Part shown: one piece after another, positions 9,226 to 20,100 of the stretch
Layout: every line of letters starts with the position of its first letter
Position numbering within the stretch: position 1 is the first letter of the stretch
Source of the DNA: Chloropicon primus
Taxonomy: Eukaryota; Chlorophyta; Chloropicophyceae; Chloropicales; Chloropicaceae
Length of the DNA: 64,000 nt
Assembly: GCA_023205875.1 (NCBI GenBank)
Contig: CP060754.1
Span: 434,001-498,000 of the forward strand
Reading direction: 5' to 3'
Program-made: the position numbers and the translations under genes
The notes under the pieces: model-generated
Told to the model about the DNA's origin: nothing
The model's database searches: none
The model's input: only the letters and a program-made list of their open reading frames with translations

Positions 9226-9965
9226 ATGATATCAACGAGACTATCGCGCGTGGGACAGCAGCTTATTGGTACGAGTGGACAGAAGGTTAGAGCCGCCGCG
9301 AAAGTGGGAAGCAAAGTCAGGGCAGCCGGAGCGAGAAGGAGCTTGGGCGTGAACGTGAACGGGAACTTGTTGTCGAGAAGGTGGGCCACGAACTTTGTTA
9401 TCGGAGTTTGTGCCTTGAATATCTGCTGCACCAGTGCATCGAACGCGAACGGAGAGACCTGCATGGGTAAGTGAAACGGGAAACACCCCCCCGCGCGCGC
9501 GCGCGCGCCGACCCCGACGCCGACGCCTCGCTCTCCCTCCTCTCGGCCCCCCTCGGTTCCGGTGGCTGACGATCTTGGCCTTTACCCTTGTTCCCTCCGC
9601 GGCTGGCAGATCTGCAAACGAGCGCTACCGGCCTCCAGTACTGCGACATCGTCGTGGGAGATGGAAAGGCACCCGTCAAGGGCCAGAAGATCGAGGCCCA
9701 CTACGAGGGCAAGCTCACGAACGGCAAGAAGTTCGACTCCAGCTACGACAGGGGCAGCCCTCTTGCCTTCAGTGTCGGCGCTGGGCAGGTGATCAAGGGC
9801 TGGGACCTTGGAATCCTCGGCGCGGATGACATCCCGCCCATGAAGGTCGGCGGAAAGAGAAAGCTTCTGATCCCTCCTCAGCTTGGATACGGCGACAGAG
9901 GGGCCGGCGGAGTCATCCCTGGAGGAGCCACTCTCGACTTCGAGGTGGAGCTCGTCAGTGCCTAG
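9226..9965 (+). CDS. Thylakoid-lumen FKBP-type peptidyl-prolyl isomerase (2 exons)
   Basis: Exons 9226-9466 and 9610-9965 (143-nt intron, phase 1) give 198 aa. The first 80 residues look like a bipartite leader: a basic Ser/Ala-rich stroma-targeting part, then [19 protein letters not shown], a twin-Arg followed by a hydrophobic core and a small-residue cleavage zone, as in lumenal proteins imported by the Tat route. The mature part is one FK506-binding domain, with [38 protein letters not shown] and a terminal DFEVELVSA. It would catalyse proline isomerisation in the lumen. The domain is canonical; lumenal location is inferred from the leader. Confidence 0.85.
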
Positions 9966-10034
9966 GTGGCTCCTGAAGCCCGGGACCTCGCCTGAGATAA
10001 GAACTCGTTCTATTCGTTTGGAAAGAAATACATT

Positions 10035-10039
10035 TTACA
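10035..10039 (-). terminator. TGTAA polyadenylation-like signal after NPHP4
   Basis: TGTAA on the minus strand, 15 bp past the NPHP4 stop, in the convergent FKBP/NPHP4 spacer of 88 bp. Confidence 0.5.
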
Positions 10040-10053
10040 GTCTTTTCAACCAC

Positions 10054-13000
10054 CTATTGGTTTTGGAGCACCTTGATCTGGATCCTGACGCAGTCCTCGT
10101 TGTTGTTGTCGACGTCGTTGATGAAGACCAGGGTCTCGTACATGCCTGGCTTGAGGTCCAGCGCCCTGAAGGAGATGCCGACCACGCCAAGGGCGCCGGC
10201 CTCGAGCTCCAGGAGGCCAGGGTTAACCTTGACGAGCCAAGGGTGGGCAGGCTTGAAGCTGAAGGTCTTCCTCGTGGACCACGCATTCTCGTATGATATT
10301 TTGCTCTCGTGGACCGTTCCGGCGATCACCTGAAGTTCGTACGTTTTCGAGACTGGAGGGTCTTCCCCGCGAGCGGCCAGCAACACGGACTGGGCGAGCC
10401 TTCCAGTCTCCACGTTAACGATGTTCAGCATCGCGTGGAGCCTCCCGGCGATGAGCGGGCAGAACGACACCTGGACCTCAGAAAGCGAGTCGGATATGAG
10501 AGTGAACTCCTTCGGCACCACCTGGATCTCATCTGGGTGAGAGGTGAAGCACATGACCTTCTGGGACGTCGCCGTGCCCTTCACGACAAGGTTTGAGATG
10601 GTCGTCTGTCCCGTGAGTCCCGATACGTCGACCTTCCTGACGGTCGTTACGGAAAACTTCCAAACCTGCAGCAGTACGGACTGGAACTTGTCCGCGTAAA
10701 AGAAAGTCAAAAACTCTCTGCTCTCCGGGGCAGTCCCACTCTTGCTGCACTTGATAACCATCTCTTTGCCTTGGTCACTCTGCTCGACCTTCACGATGAC
10801 GTTCTCGTCATTCGCTCGTAGGCTCTGCACCTCGGTGCTCGCTGTACTGTTGTTGTTGACGGACCTGAGGAGCCCCGCCTCCAGCGGGATGCTGTGCTTG
10901 AGGATCGAGAATTCGGACGTGTGCAGATTCATGGTCTGATCCACGACGCAGGGGTGAACCTCGATCAAGATCTCGATCTGGGACTCGACCACACCCGTTC
11001 TCTCGCACACGAGGGAGACGTGAATCACCTTCTCCGTGGCCACCTGAATGGAATCCAGGGGACAGTACTTGAAGGGCACGTAGCACTCGTCAAAGGAGCC
11101 AAGGAAGAGGCGGTTGCCGTCAAGAATGTCGCGCTCCGGCGCCGAAGCAGATTCAACTCTCTTCATGGACCTCAGGTGAGACCACTCGTCCGCCCGCAGG
11201 ACGAGGTTGAGCTCCAGGTCGCTCACATCTATCCGGAAGGTCCTGTTGCCCCCCCTCGGATTCACAAACTTCTCCTCGAAGAAAAGTACTTCCCCAACCC
11301 TCGCCTTCAGCATCTTCTTCCCCACGAGCTTCTGCCGGAGCTTGGATTTGATTATGTTTTCCCTCTTCATTAACTTCACGTGACAAACGTCCTCGTGCAG
11401 CTTCTGCCTGATCTTGTACCCCAACTCGTAGTTATCAGATATGTTGTGCCCCATGTACCTTTCCTTTCTCTTGTACCTGCGTTTCTCGACCTCGATCAGC
11501 TGGTGAATCAAGGACCCGGAGCTCTCGTTGGGATTGATATTCAGCTCCTGCATCACCACCTCGGGCCTCTTCAGGAGCGAACGTTTGGTGTCATCAAGAC
11601 CGACAGAATCTTTGGTGTTGCCCTCCACATCCTTCTCAGATCCTACGTTGATCAGACGAAGTATCAAGTGGGTTTTTCCCCCGCTCAAAGCAGCCTCGTC
11701 CTCGAGCCCAGTGAGCTTGAGGCTCTCTCTCCTGCCCTGATCCCTGCTGCTGTCTTCGGGGTGCAGGTCCCCAACTTTGCGGATTTCCACCTCTTGCAGC
11801 TGCTCCACCACGTCTTTACCTTGCCTCAACAAGGGCACCAAGTCCACGCTGGCGAAGCCGTACTGGAACATCGACTTGGCATCCCAAACATTCAGCTGCA
11901 ATTTCTTGTTCAGCAGGTACTCGCAAAGTCTCTCTTTTCTCTCCGCGAGTCCGTCCGGGTCCTCCTTGTCAACCTTGAACTTCAGCGTCAGTCCCTCTGG
12001 GCTCGCAATGTTTCCCCTTGAGGCGTTCTTGAACATGTAGACATCACTCTCTCCGCTCCTCTCTAGTGCCACCTTGCACGTCGTTGATTCCTTGAAGTCG
12101 AAGAAGTTCAAGGTGAAGTACAGGGACTCGAGCTTGGAAGGATTCTCTGATTTGTAAGCGAGCAGCTGCAACACGATTTCGTTCACCATCTTGGGATCAC
12201 TCCTTTCCTTCTCCAGATCAGGCATCCCCTTGCCGTTCTCCTGCTTGGCTGGGAAAGGTCGGCCCTGCTGTCCTCCAGCGGATTTGTTTGAAATTTTCAC
12301 CTCCTGCAACTGCATCTTTGCCATAGTGGCTCTGGAGACCCCGAGGTCCTTCTTCACTGCCTTTGCGCTGGCCGGCCTCCCTGAGGAGGTCTTCTTCACG
12401 GCGACCACAACCCTCCTCGGCGGCTCTTCCTTTGGAGCGGGCGCAGGCACGGCAGGTTGGGACGGCAGAGGAGCTCTCACCGGTCGTGGCCGTGGGCGGC
12501 CCTCCTTCTGCGAGCCCTCTTTCGCTGCCGTGGGAATGGGGTGCAACTTCGGCTTTCGTTGTTGAGCTGTCTGCGGCGGTGGAAGCTTTGGCGGCTCCTC
12601 CCTTGGTGGTTCTGGTTTGATGTCCTTCTCCTTGGGAGGCTCTGGCTCCTCTTCTTTGCTTGCAGCAGTTTCAACTTGCGTCGAAGCCCTCTCTGGTTCA
12701 TCCGTCTTCACTGGCGCTGAGGCCTGCGCCGGCTCCGAAGTCCTCTCCACTACCTGAACCCTGTCCGTGGATCTAGCAGCCGCAGAGGAACTGATCGCTC
12801 GGTCAAGAGAAACTGCCTTTGGAGTTTCCAGCACCGCTGGAACGCGCGGCTTCCTTTGACCGGTTATCACTTGGCAGTACACTGTTGGACTGAACACGGG
12901 ATTCTGTGGGTCCTCAGCTATCGTTGCTCTCCAGTTCAGGAGCGGTGAATTGTTTGCGAGGCGCCCAGGTCCGCACTCGAGAGAGCAGTTGATCTGCTTC

Positions 13001-14115
13001 CCTTCGCCATCGTCTGAAAACATGGAGATTGGGAGCCAACCCAGATGCAACCTATCTGGAGACAGATCCACGTAGAGCTCGATGACAAGGGCGATGAACT
13101 CGTCCTCTGGAACGTCCTTTACGGTGATGTCGGTGTCAAGCTGCAGGTGGGTGTCCTGATAAAGTTTCATGAACTTCAGCTTCTCCCTGCAAGCTGTTCC
13201 ACCGATCTCTCTGCGTCCGTTGTGGGCTGCTACGTTGACGTAAAAGTTGTCCTTGAGCCAACTCGACCAGCCCTCGACGTCCTTCAAGAGCTCGGCCAGA
13301 ACGGACTCGATGTAGTTCTTAGGCAGGCTGAAGTGCATGTTTTTCACCTTGATGTCAACCGCTGGCGTTTTCTGGGGCGCGGCAACTGGCGTGGAGCCGT
13401 CGAACACCAGGAATGTCTCCTTCCCCTTGCCGTCGAAGCGGGAGCACCCTGGAATGATCTCCCTCGAATCCACGATGCATGAGTCCCGTACGAGCCTGCT
13501 GCACGCGCCGAGGAAGTTGTCGTTGTACCTGACCGAGAATATCGCCTTGCACTCTCCGAGCGACTTTCCCTTCGAAGTCCCCGCGAACAAGAGCACCCTC
13601 GGAGTTCCCTCGAGAAGGGGAATCTCGAACAGTTTCCCTTGGTTCGCCTCTGCCTCGGTGCCGTACAGCACGTTCAGTGGGATGGGCACCCATCCAATCG
13701 ACTCCTCGAGGGTCTCGACGCTTTTTTCCAACTCCACCTTAACGAGCTCCACCACCACCACGGTCTTCTCGAGGTTGTGCCTGGACCAGAAGTGCACCGT
13801 CTTGTCCGCGTTGCACTTCCAGGAGCCCTCCTCGTGGCCCGGCTGGACTCTCTCAGAGACCAGCGTGTTGCCGAAGAAGGCCTTCCCTTCCAAGTCGAAC
13901 ATCGTGAAGCAGAGCTTTAGACACGTCCCCTCGACCACGCTGGGGATGTTCTTGACGGTGGCCAACGTGAGCTCCCATCCCTTGTCCTCCTGCGTCAAGG
14001 ATGTCGCCCCGTTCCCCACCTTTCGCGGAAAGTAGATGGAGCTCTGCTTTCTCTGGAACTTCCTCCAGTCTTCCACCGTCCTCGAGGCGCAGAACACGCC
14101 GCTCGCCTCCTCCAT
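10054..14115 (-). CDS. NPHP4: Nephrocystin-4, ciliary transition-zone protein
   Basis: Intronless frame of 1353 aa, close to the roughly 1430 aa of vertebrate NPHP4. Visible parts: an N-terminal beta-rich C2-like region with FFGNTLVSERV and EGTPRVLLFAG, a second C2-like block, a disordered Pro/Lys/Glu-rich linker at about 430-620, another C2-like region, and a C-terminal stretch of immunoglobulin-like/MSP-type beta domains (NLVVKGTATSQKVMCFTSHPDE; GLLELEAGALGVVGISFRA). NPHP4 works with NPHP1 and RPGRIP1L to build the gate at the base of the cilium. Its presence argues that the organism has, or recently had, flagella. The call rests on remembered family motifs and architecture. Confidence 0.65.
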   Translation of the reverse strand: MEEASGVFCASRTVEDWRKFQRKQSSIYFPRKVGNGATSLTQEDKGWELTLATVKNIPSVVEGTCLKLCFTMFDLEGKAFFGNTLVSERVQPGHEEGSWKCNADKTVHFWSRHNLEKTVVVVELVKVELEKSVETLEESIGWVPIPLNVLYGTEAEANQGKLFEIPLLEGTPRVLLFAGTSKGKSLGECKAIFSVRYNDNFLGACSRLVRDSCIVDSREIIPGCSRFDGKGKETFLVFDGSTPVAAPQKTPAVDIKVKNMHFSLPKNYIESVLAELLKDVEGWSSWLKDNFYVNVAAHNGRREIGGTACREKLKFMKLYQDTHLQLDTDITVKDVPEDEFIALVIELYVDLSPDRLHLGWLPISMFSDDGEGKQINCSLECGPGRLANNSPLLNWRATIAEDPQNPVFSPTVYCQVITGQRKPRVPAVLETPKAVSLDRAISSSAAARSTDRVQVVERTSEPAQASAPVKTDEPERASTQVETAASKEEEPEPPKEKDIKPEPPREEPPKLPPPQTAQQRKPKLHPIPTAAKEGSQKEGRPRPRPVRAPLPSQPAVPAPAPKEEPPRRVVVAVKKTSSGRPASAKAVKKDLGVSRATMAKMQLQEVKISNKSAGGQQGRPFPAKQENGKGMPDLEKERSDPKMVNEIVLQLLAYKSENPSKLESLYFTLNFFDFKESTTCKVALERSGESDVYMFKNASRGNIASPEGLTLKFKVDKEDPDGLAERKERLCEYLLNKKLQLNVWDAKSMFQYGFASVDLVPLLRQGKDVVEQLQEVEIRKVGDLHPEDSSRDQGRRESLKLTGLEDEAALSGGKTHLILRLINVGSEKDVEGNTKDSVGLDDTKRSLLKRPEVVMQELNINPNESSGSLIHQLIEVEKRRYKRKERYMGHNISDNYELGYKIRQKLHEDVCHVKLMKRENIIKSKLRQKLVGKKMLKARVGEVLFFEEKFVNPRGGNRTFRIDVSDLELNLVLRADEWSHLRSMKRVESASAPERDILDGNRLFLGSFDECYVPFKYCPLDSIQVATEKVIHVSLVCERTGVVESQIEILIEVHPCVVDQTMNLHTSEFSILKHSIPLEAGLLRSVNNNSTASTEVQSLRANDENVIVKVEQSDQGKEMVIKCSKSGTAPESREFLTFFYADKFQSVLLQVWKFSVTTVRKVDVSGLTGQTTISNLVVKGTATSQKVMCFTSHPDEIQVVPKEFTLISDSLSEVQVSFCPLIAGRLHAMLNIVNVETGRLAQSVLLAARGEDPPVSKTYELQVIAGTVHESKISYENAWSTRKTFSFKPAHPWLVKVNPGLLELEAGALGVVGISFRALDLKPGMYETLVFINDVDNNNEDCVRIQIKVLQNQ

Positions 14116-14568
14116 CGTTTGCCTTCCTTCTCCCGTGTGTCACTCACTAAGAAGTCTCTCCCGCCTTCGTGCTCTCCTCCTGTCTGCCAGGGCCCTGCAC
14201 GATATGTTCTCTCTCGTGTTCCTCGTCAAAACTCGGCAGCAAGTTTACTCCAAGATTCGATCTTGGGTACCATACCTGCGACGTCGTCCACGTCCCACGC
14301 TTCCTGTGCGTTCTCCTTCCCCTCCCAACCCAGCCTTGCAAAGGACTCCCCTTCCCTTCCCTTTCCCCTCCACCAAACCCGACCAACAATTTGAATCCCA
14401 GGCCCGACAGACAAGCTTCCTCTTCCTTTTTTCACACCCATTCCTAGACTCGTCCTCGAGATCCGTCCAGACCACAGCACTGTGCATTCTCATTCTTGTT
14501 CTCCTTCCCTCGAGGGAAAGGGAAAGGGAAAGAGTGTAGAGGAGGAATCCCAAGCCAAAGGGGACAAG
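14116..14568. other. Divergent spacer between NPHP4 and an unknown gene
   Basis: About 450 bp, pyrimidine-rich on the plus strand (CTTCC/CCCTCC runs), presumably two promoters and leaders. Plus-strand frames here translate to low-complexity Ser/Pro/Leu without a domain. Confidence 0.5.
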
Positions 14569-15570
14569 ATGGCAGGGCGAGGGGAAGGGAGCTTAGGCTT
14601 AGGGCATGGTGGCAGGGCGGAAGGGGGAGGGGGGGTCAAGATGGGTCTGCATACGCCCAAGATACGAGTCAAGTACGGGGACTTGTCGCTCTTGAGGGAG
14701 ACGGGGGAATATCTTCCTCCACCTGCTTTGGCAACTTATACGGCGTCCTTGACGAGGCGGATTGTGCCCTCGCCGCCTCGTGGACGCCTTCGACTTGATG
14801 ACAACGGCGACGTTCCCTCGAGGAAGTCTTCTCATCGCGATGAAATGGGTAACCGTGTGGGGACGTCAGGTGCATCGACGTTGGACAACAGTGGCTTGGG
14901 GAAAAGCAAAACCCGAAGCGGTGCATCCAGGAGCTTGTTCGAAGAAGACCGTGAACTGTTCTCGGTGGCGGGCGAGGTCAGAGAGGAAGGGACGTCGAGC
15001 GAAAGGATCCAGCGAAAGGAGGGGAAACTGGGTGTTGGAGACGAGAGCGCTCGGACGGATGCGGTGGGGGGTCTCGAGAGCAAGAAAACGGAGTGGAACG
15101 GTGGTGGGCGCGCTTACGACAGGAGCTGCTCCCCCGTCGAACGAGGACCATCCGAGAGGGAAGGGGAAGGCGGCGAAGTCGTTGAGGGAGGTGCCTCGGA
15201 TCAATCACCCGCCGCCGAAGCCGGGTCTGATCAAACGCAAGCGCAAACGCAAACGAGGGGACCGTTTGGAGGTTTCGCTAGGTCAAGGAGAGACTGGTTC
15301 GATGAATCGGGATACAGCGGGTGCTTGGATCGACTGGAGGAACTCGAGGAGATCGTCGAGGCTCAGTTCAAGGACCTCTCCACAAAGGGGTACGCCGTGC
15401 CGCCCGTAGGGTCCACGACTCTGGACGGGGAGACCTTGAGCCTCAGACGCGGCTCACCACTCAAGTTGGAAACACTGGAGAAGCTAGAAAAAACTGTGGA
15501 GAAGCAACACAAAGATTTGATCCAGAAGGGCGTCCTTCCGGGCGACTCCCTCCGCATCTTCACCTCCTAA
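14569..15570 (+). CDS. Uncharacterised polar protein with two short coiled-coil-like repeats
   Basis: One open frame; the Met at 14569 follows a leader, and 14641 is another possible start. The product of 333 aa (from 14569) starts Gly-rich, then has a conserved-looking block (IRVKYGDLSLLRETGEYLPP), a long Arg/Glu/Gly/Ser disordered middle, and an ordered C-terminus. The C-terminus contains two similar helices: LDRLEELEEIVEAQFKDL followed by STKGY, and LETLEKLEKTVEKQHKDL followed by IQKGV. They look like an internal duplication of about 20-25 residues. I do not recognise the family. It lies head-to-head with NPHP4, so a ciliary role is possible but is only a guess. Confidence 0.5.
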   Translation: MAGRGEGSLGLGHGGRAEGGGGVKMGLHTPKIRVKYGDLSLLRETGEYLPPPALATYTASLTRRIVPSPPRGRLRLDDNGDVPSRKSSHRDEMGNRVGTSGASTLDNSGLGKSKTRSGASRSLFEEDRELFSVAGEVREEGTSSERIQRKEGKLGVGDESARTDAVGGLESKKTEWNGGGRAYDRSCSPVERGPSEREGEGGEVVEGGASDQSPAAEAGSDQTQAQTQTRGPFGGFARSRRDWFDESGYSGCLDRLEELEEIVEAQFKDLSTKGYAVPPVGSTTLDGETLSLRRGSPLKLETLEKLEKTVEKQHKDLIQKGVLPGDSLRIFTS

Positions 15571-15585
15571 CTTGCGTTTCCAGCT

Positions 15586-15590
15586 TGTAA
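15586..15590 (+). terminator. TGTAA polyadenylation-like signal
   Basis: TGTAA 16 bp past the stop of the unknown gene, within the 150-bp spacer to the La gene. Confidence 0.45.
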
Positions 15591-15718
15591 TTCACAGATC
15601 ACAAGTCTCCCCCCCTCACCGTCTGACCTCTCCCCACCGCCAGATCTGCAGCCAGCCAAAGCAAGGGGAATTGTCGAGCAGCCAAGGAGCAGCCAAGAAC
15701 AGAACGAACCCTGCAAGG

Positions 15719-17092
15719 ATGACGGCAACCGAAGTGGACAAGGGGACGACGGAGGAGAGGGCTGCGGAGGCAGCGGGACCAACACCGGCGGTTGAGGCGA
15801 CAAAGCCCGAGGCGACCGAGGCAGGAGCCGCTGCGACGGAAGCGGGAGCAGGGGCAGCGACGGAGCCCGTGGAGAAGGAAAAGGGGAAGAAGGAGGGTGC
15901 GATGCCTGCGGAGAAGCCAAGTCAAGACGGTGAGGTCGTCCTCGACGAGAACACCTCGCTTTATATCAGAAGGCAGGTGGAGTTTTACTTCAGCGATAGC
16001 AACCTGCCCAAGGACACCTTCCTGAGGGGGAAGGTGGAGGAGGACGAGGAGAAGAAGGTCGAGATCGCGGTTCTCGCCAGCTTCTCCAAGTTGCGGGCAA
16101 TTTACAAGAAGTTCTTCAGGGTGAGCCTGCCTGAAGCCAAGCCCGGGTCGCAGGGGAAGTACGAGGTTCCAGAGAAGATTCGTAAAGCTTTGACGGAGGC
16201 GTTGAGGTCATCTGAGTTCCTCGAATTGAGCGCGAACGGCACGAAGGTTGGCAGGAAGGACCGACTGGCCAAGGAGGACTACGCGAAGGTGTTGCGGGAA
16301 GTTGACCGAAGGACCCTTCACGTGAGTCCGATCTCATCCAGGGCAACCATAGGGACGATCAGAAAATTCTTTTCTTCCGAGAAGTTGGGTGGTCATGACA
16401 TCCTGAGTGTGAGACTTGACCCGTCTGAAGTGAAGAAAGCACACAGCAGGTTTGCTTACGTCGAGTTCAAGACACACGAGAAAGCACAAGAGTTTGCCAA
16501 GGAGCACAACGGCAAGGCAGAGATGGATGGAGCAAAATTATCGCTCGCACTCAAGGAGGATCACGTCAGGGAAGTGAAAGAAAGGAATGACGGGTTTGTG
16601 AGAGCAGAGAGTAAAGGATTGCTTGCCAAGCTCGTCTTCAAGGAGGAAGTCGGCACGTTGGACTACAGAGACATAGAAGAAGCTTTCCATTCCGCGACCA
16701 AGGGAACCCACAGAGACTACGTGGAGAAGACTGTTGCGAAAGATGTTCGCGAGGACACCGGAAGCAAGAGAGTATACTATGTGATGTTGAAGAAAAGGGA
16801 TGAGGCAACTGAAACCTTTCTCCAGTCCTTTGAGGATACTGCTCCTTTGAAGATCAAGGTCAAGTCGAGGGAAACAGATGTCGAAGCAACATTGCAATTC
16901 GTAAGCAAGAGCAAGGAAGAAGTTACAGAGGAGGAGATGAACTTTTGGATCTCCAACCACTTTTTCCTTGAGAACAGGAGGAAGAGGAAGGACAGAGACT
17001 TTTCTGCAGGAGGTCGTGGAGGAAGGTCCGTAAGAGGTCGTGGAAGAGGAAGAGGCGGTGGTAGGGGCCGTGGTGGAAGAGGAAGAAGGTAG
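15719..17092 (+). CDS. La-type RNA-binding protein (La motif, RRM1, RRM2, RGG tail)
   Basis: Start at the ATG at 15719 gives 457 aa. After an Ala/Glu-rich N-terminus comes the La motif (about 75-165) with SLYIRRQVEFYFSDSNLPKD and a following FSKLRAIYKK. RRM1 begins near residue 200 (RTLHVSPISSRATI) and a second RRM near 300 (GLLAKLVFKEEVGTLDY). The tail (about 428-457) alternates Arg and Gly (GGRSVRGRGRGRGGGRGRGG). Genuine La proteins bind the 3' oligo-U of new Pol III transcripts and protect them in the nucleus. Aromatic residues of the La motif (Y, F, Y in QVEFYFSD) are kept. No intron. Confidence 0.85.
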   Translation: MTATEVDKGTTEERAAEAAGPTPAVEATKPEATEAGAAATEAGAGAATEPVEKEKGKKEGAMPAEKPSQDGEVVLDENTSLYIRRQVEFYFSDSNLPKDTFLRGKVEEDEEKKVEIAVLASFSKLRAIYKKFFRVSLPEAKPGSQGKYEVPEKIRKALTEALRSSEFLELSANGTKVGRKDRLAKEDYAKVLREVDRRTLHVSPISSRATIGTIRKFFSSEKLGGHDILSVRLDPSEVKKAHSRFAYVEFKTHEKAQEFAKEHNGKAEMDGAKLSLALKEDHVREVKERNDGFVRAESKGLLAKLVFKEEVGTLDYRDIEEAFHSATKGTHRDYVEKTVAKDVREDTGSKRVYYVMLKKRDEATETFLQSFEDTAPLKIKVKSRETDVEATLQFVSKSKEEVTEEEMNFWISNHFFLENRRKRKDRDFSAGGRGGRSVRGRGRGRGGGRGRGGRGRR

Positions 17093-17196
17093 TCCAAGCA
17101 AACACAGCAGAACATCGGCGCAGGAGTGGATTCGATATTAGTCGATTCTTGAATAACTAAAGTTAAAAGGACGTAAGAGCACTTAGAGATCTAAGT

Positions 17197-20100
17197 TTAC
17201 CAGAATGGCATTGCTTGGTTTCCGTCGCTGGTCTTCTGATTTCCAGAACAAATTATTCTCGCACTGTTGAACAAGGAGAAGAGCAAATTCCACAATGCAA
17301 AGAGGCACAAAGCCTTCACAGAGAACGCAAAATAAGTGTGTGATATTCCCTGCAAGTCCGGATAACTCACCACAGAGAAGGGTAAAAATATCATCAGCTG
17401 AAGTACGAACGCCAGAGTCTGATTGAAAGTAGCCAAAACAATTTTCGTAGCTGCTGATCTGATGTTGTGATTGGCATACATAATCTGCTCAGAAGTGATC
17501 GCAACAAAGTTCAGAAAGCCCCAAAGGTACCACTGGGCATAAAAGCCATGGATGAATGAGGAAAATGCAAGTACCAGCAGCACCCCCTCCACGTTACCAC
17601 GGGCAAAGGAGTATATGTACCTTAGGAAAAAGTCACGCCAGGAGACGTGGAAGCTGTTCCAATGCTGTCTTACGGAGAGACTGCTCCTGAGATGACTAAC
17701 TGGTGTATCGTTTGGGGCATGCACACCATCCATCAAAGCAAGGGCCCTGGCTGATCCAAAGATAACGTGACTATGAAGAAAAACAAACATCAAGAACATC
17801 TGTCCGTACACAAAATATTCAGACCCTTGAAGATTCACAGGCTCTACAAGCATGGAAGGATTGTGAATCTTGAGGAAGAATATTGTTGGCATGTAGAAGG
17901 TCTGTAGAGCAACAAGGAGGGCAAGTACTGTTGCAAGCATCCCAATAAGTTGGTGAAGCCCGACAGATACACGGCCATACATCAAAGAGGCACGCTGAAC
18001 CACCTGGCTCATCACAGAACGCTCGGCCATCTTGTCCGCGTTACGCATGGTCGGCACATGGTTCACCTTCAAACTGGCAGCAGGACTGGCCCTGAAATGG
18101 CGGTACTGCATACAAGGACCGTGCATGTATAAGGGAGCGTATAACATGTAAGCCCAGTACTGCAAAGATGACTGTTTTTCTTCTCGTGGTCTGCTCTTTC
18201 TTCCTTTCCTCTCTCTGCTCACTTCGTCGAGTACATCCAAGCTGTAACTCAACTGTCGAAGAACCAGATATCTAAATGTCTTCAAAGGGCTGAAGGGGAC
18301 ACTCTGCTTACGACACCATCCATGAACTAACCACATAGGCCAACCTGAGGTACGCTGCGGTAAAATGTCGAAGTAATTATTCGCTGCAATGAGGAGTAGA
18401 TTTGTGCCCCATATCACCCACCTGCACCTTGACGCAGGGTGCTTCCTCTCTACCGCGGCACATACCATTCTGCACACCACGAGATTGACAAAAGCACTCA
18501 GAAAGGACCAGAACGCTGAGATTCCGTGCATTGAAAGGACTTGAAACAGAGAAACTCCTATTGTGACTGCAGCGGGACTCCAGCGTCTGGTAATCCAAGG
18601 TATGCGCCGGGCGAAAACCAGGAGCAATGTAGAAAACAATTCCATCGGTAGGAATTCAAAAGCCCAAACCAAGAAGAGATGGTGAAAGGGGTCAAGCTTT
18701 CTACCAAAGAAGCCATTCTCCAGATGCCTCATACCTGCCTTTAACGCAAATATGGAAAATTTTGAATCGCTGCCATTTTCAATTCCAACACGAATTGAAT
18801 TCTTGTCAAAGAGGTGAGCAGGCTCCTGCTTCCACAGAGACAGTGTGGTCCCATCCACAATCCTAGTGACACTCATCACAAGAAGGACAGCCACCAGAAA
18901 GTACATTACCATGCACAAAGATGGGACGTCCTTCATAATGGACTTCTGAGTCATCCGCCTCTTGAGTCCTGCTGCTGGCTTAGGTGCTTCACTTTTTGAT
19001 TCCATATTCACAATACGATCAGTGCTCAAACTCCAAGCTTCATGATTTGGCAAATCGCTGCGTTCACCTTGCCTTTTCGCTACATGAATCACGAGTTTTA
19101 CTCTGAACTTACTCACCAGCAGATAGCAATGGCAACTTTTGCATGGCTTCTTGGTAGCACTCTGGCGAGCAGAATCTTTCACGCAATCATCTTGGATGCA
19201 CAGGATATCTTTTGTGATGCAGTAAGCAACACCGTCCAGGGTACCGTGATCCAGCAGAACGGATGGAGGAAGGTCACAGCCAAACAAGTCCTCAAGGCTG
19301 TTGTGCAAAGCAACCATCAGAGAAGAGTCCATGCCACTATCCATGAGGTTGTCGCGAACGCTCACCTCAAGGCCCATTGCCCGCACTGTGACCAAGAGAT
19401 TATCAAGAATCTGAATCTTGGCATCAGAAAAACCCAAAGAGGGCAAAGCATCCAGATTGAGATTCTTCCCTTGAAGAGAATCAACAGGCATGGTGAATGT
19501 CGTCGACTGCACCACATCCAGGTTGTTGTCCAGATACTTCTTACGGCACTCTGACCTCCTCACTTTCCCACTTGTCGTTTTTGGAATAGTCCTTGGCTTG
19601 ATGAGTTGCAGAGAGTGGAGACTCATGTTGTGCTTCCTCGTGGAGCTCAGGACTTGGTTGGTGATCTCCCTGATTTCCTCATCGCTCAAGTCACCAGATC
19701 GAACCTCGGCAACAGCGCACATCACATCCTCCTCCGTCTGAAAGGCAGCGACGCAACCTGTGCGCACCATCCTGTGACTCTGAGATATCACAAACTCAAC
19801 ATCATCTGGAATGATATTTCTGCCGTGGACCACAATCAGATCCTTCATGCGACTCACAAAGTACAATTCATTCTGCCAAACAAAACCGAGATCACCCGTG
19901 CGAAGGTACTCCTTCCTTTCCGCGGCGGTGTTTTGCTTCTCACCCTTGATTCTTGCGTGGAACGTGTGCCACGTTTCCTCCTCTTTGTTCCAATACCCTC
20001 CTGTTTTCGACGGGCTGGAGATCCAGATCTCACCAATACACCCCGAGGCCACCCTGGTGCAGTCAGAGGGATCGACGATGCTCACATCAATGTCGCAATC

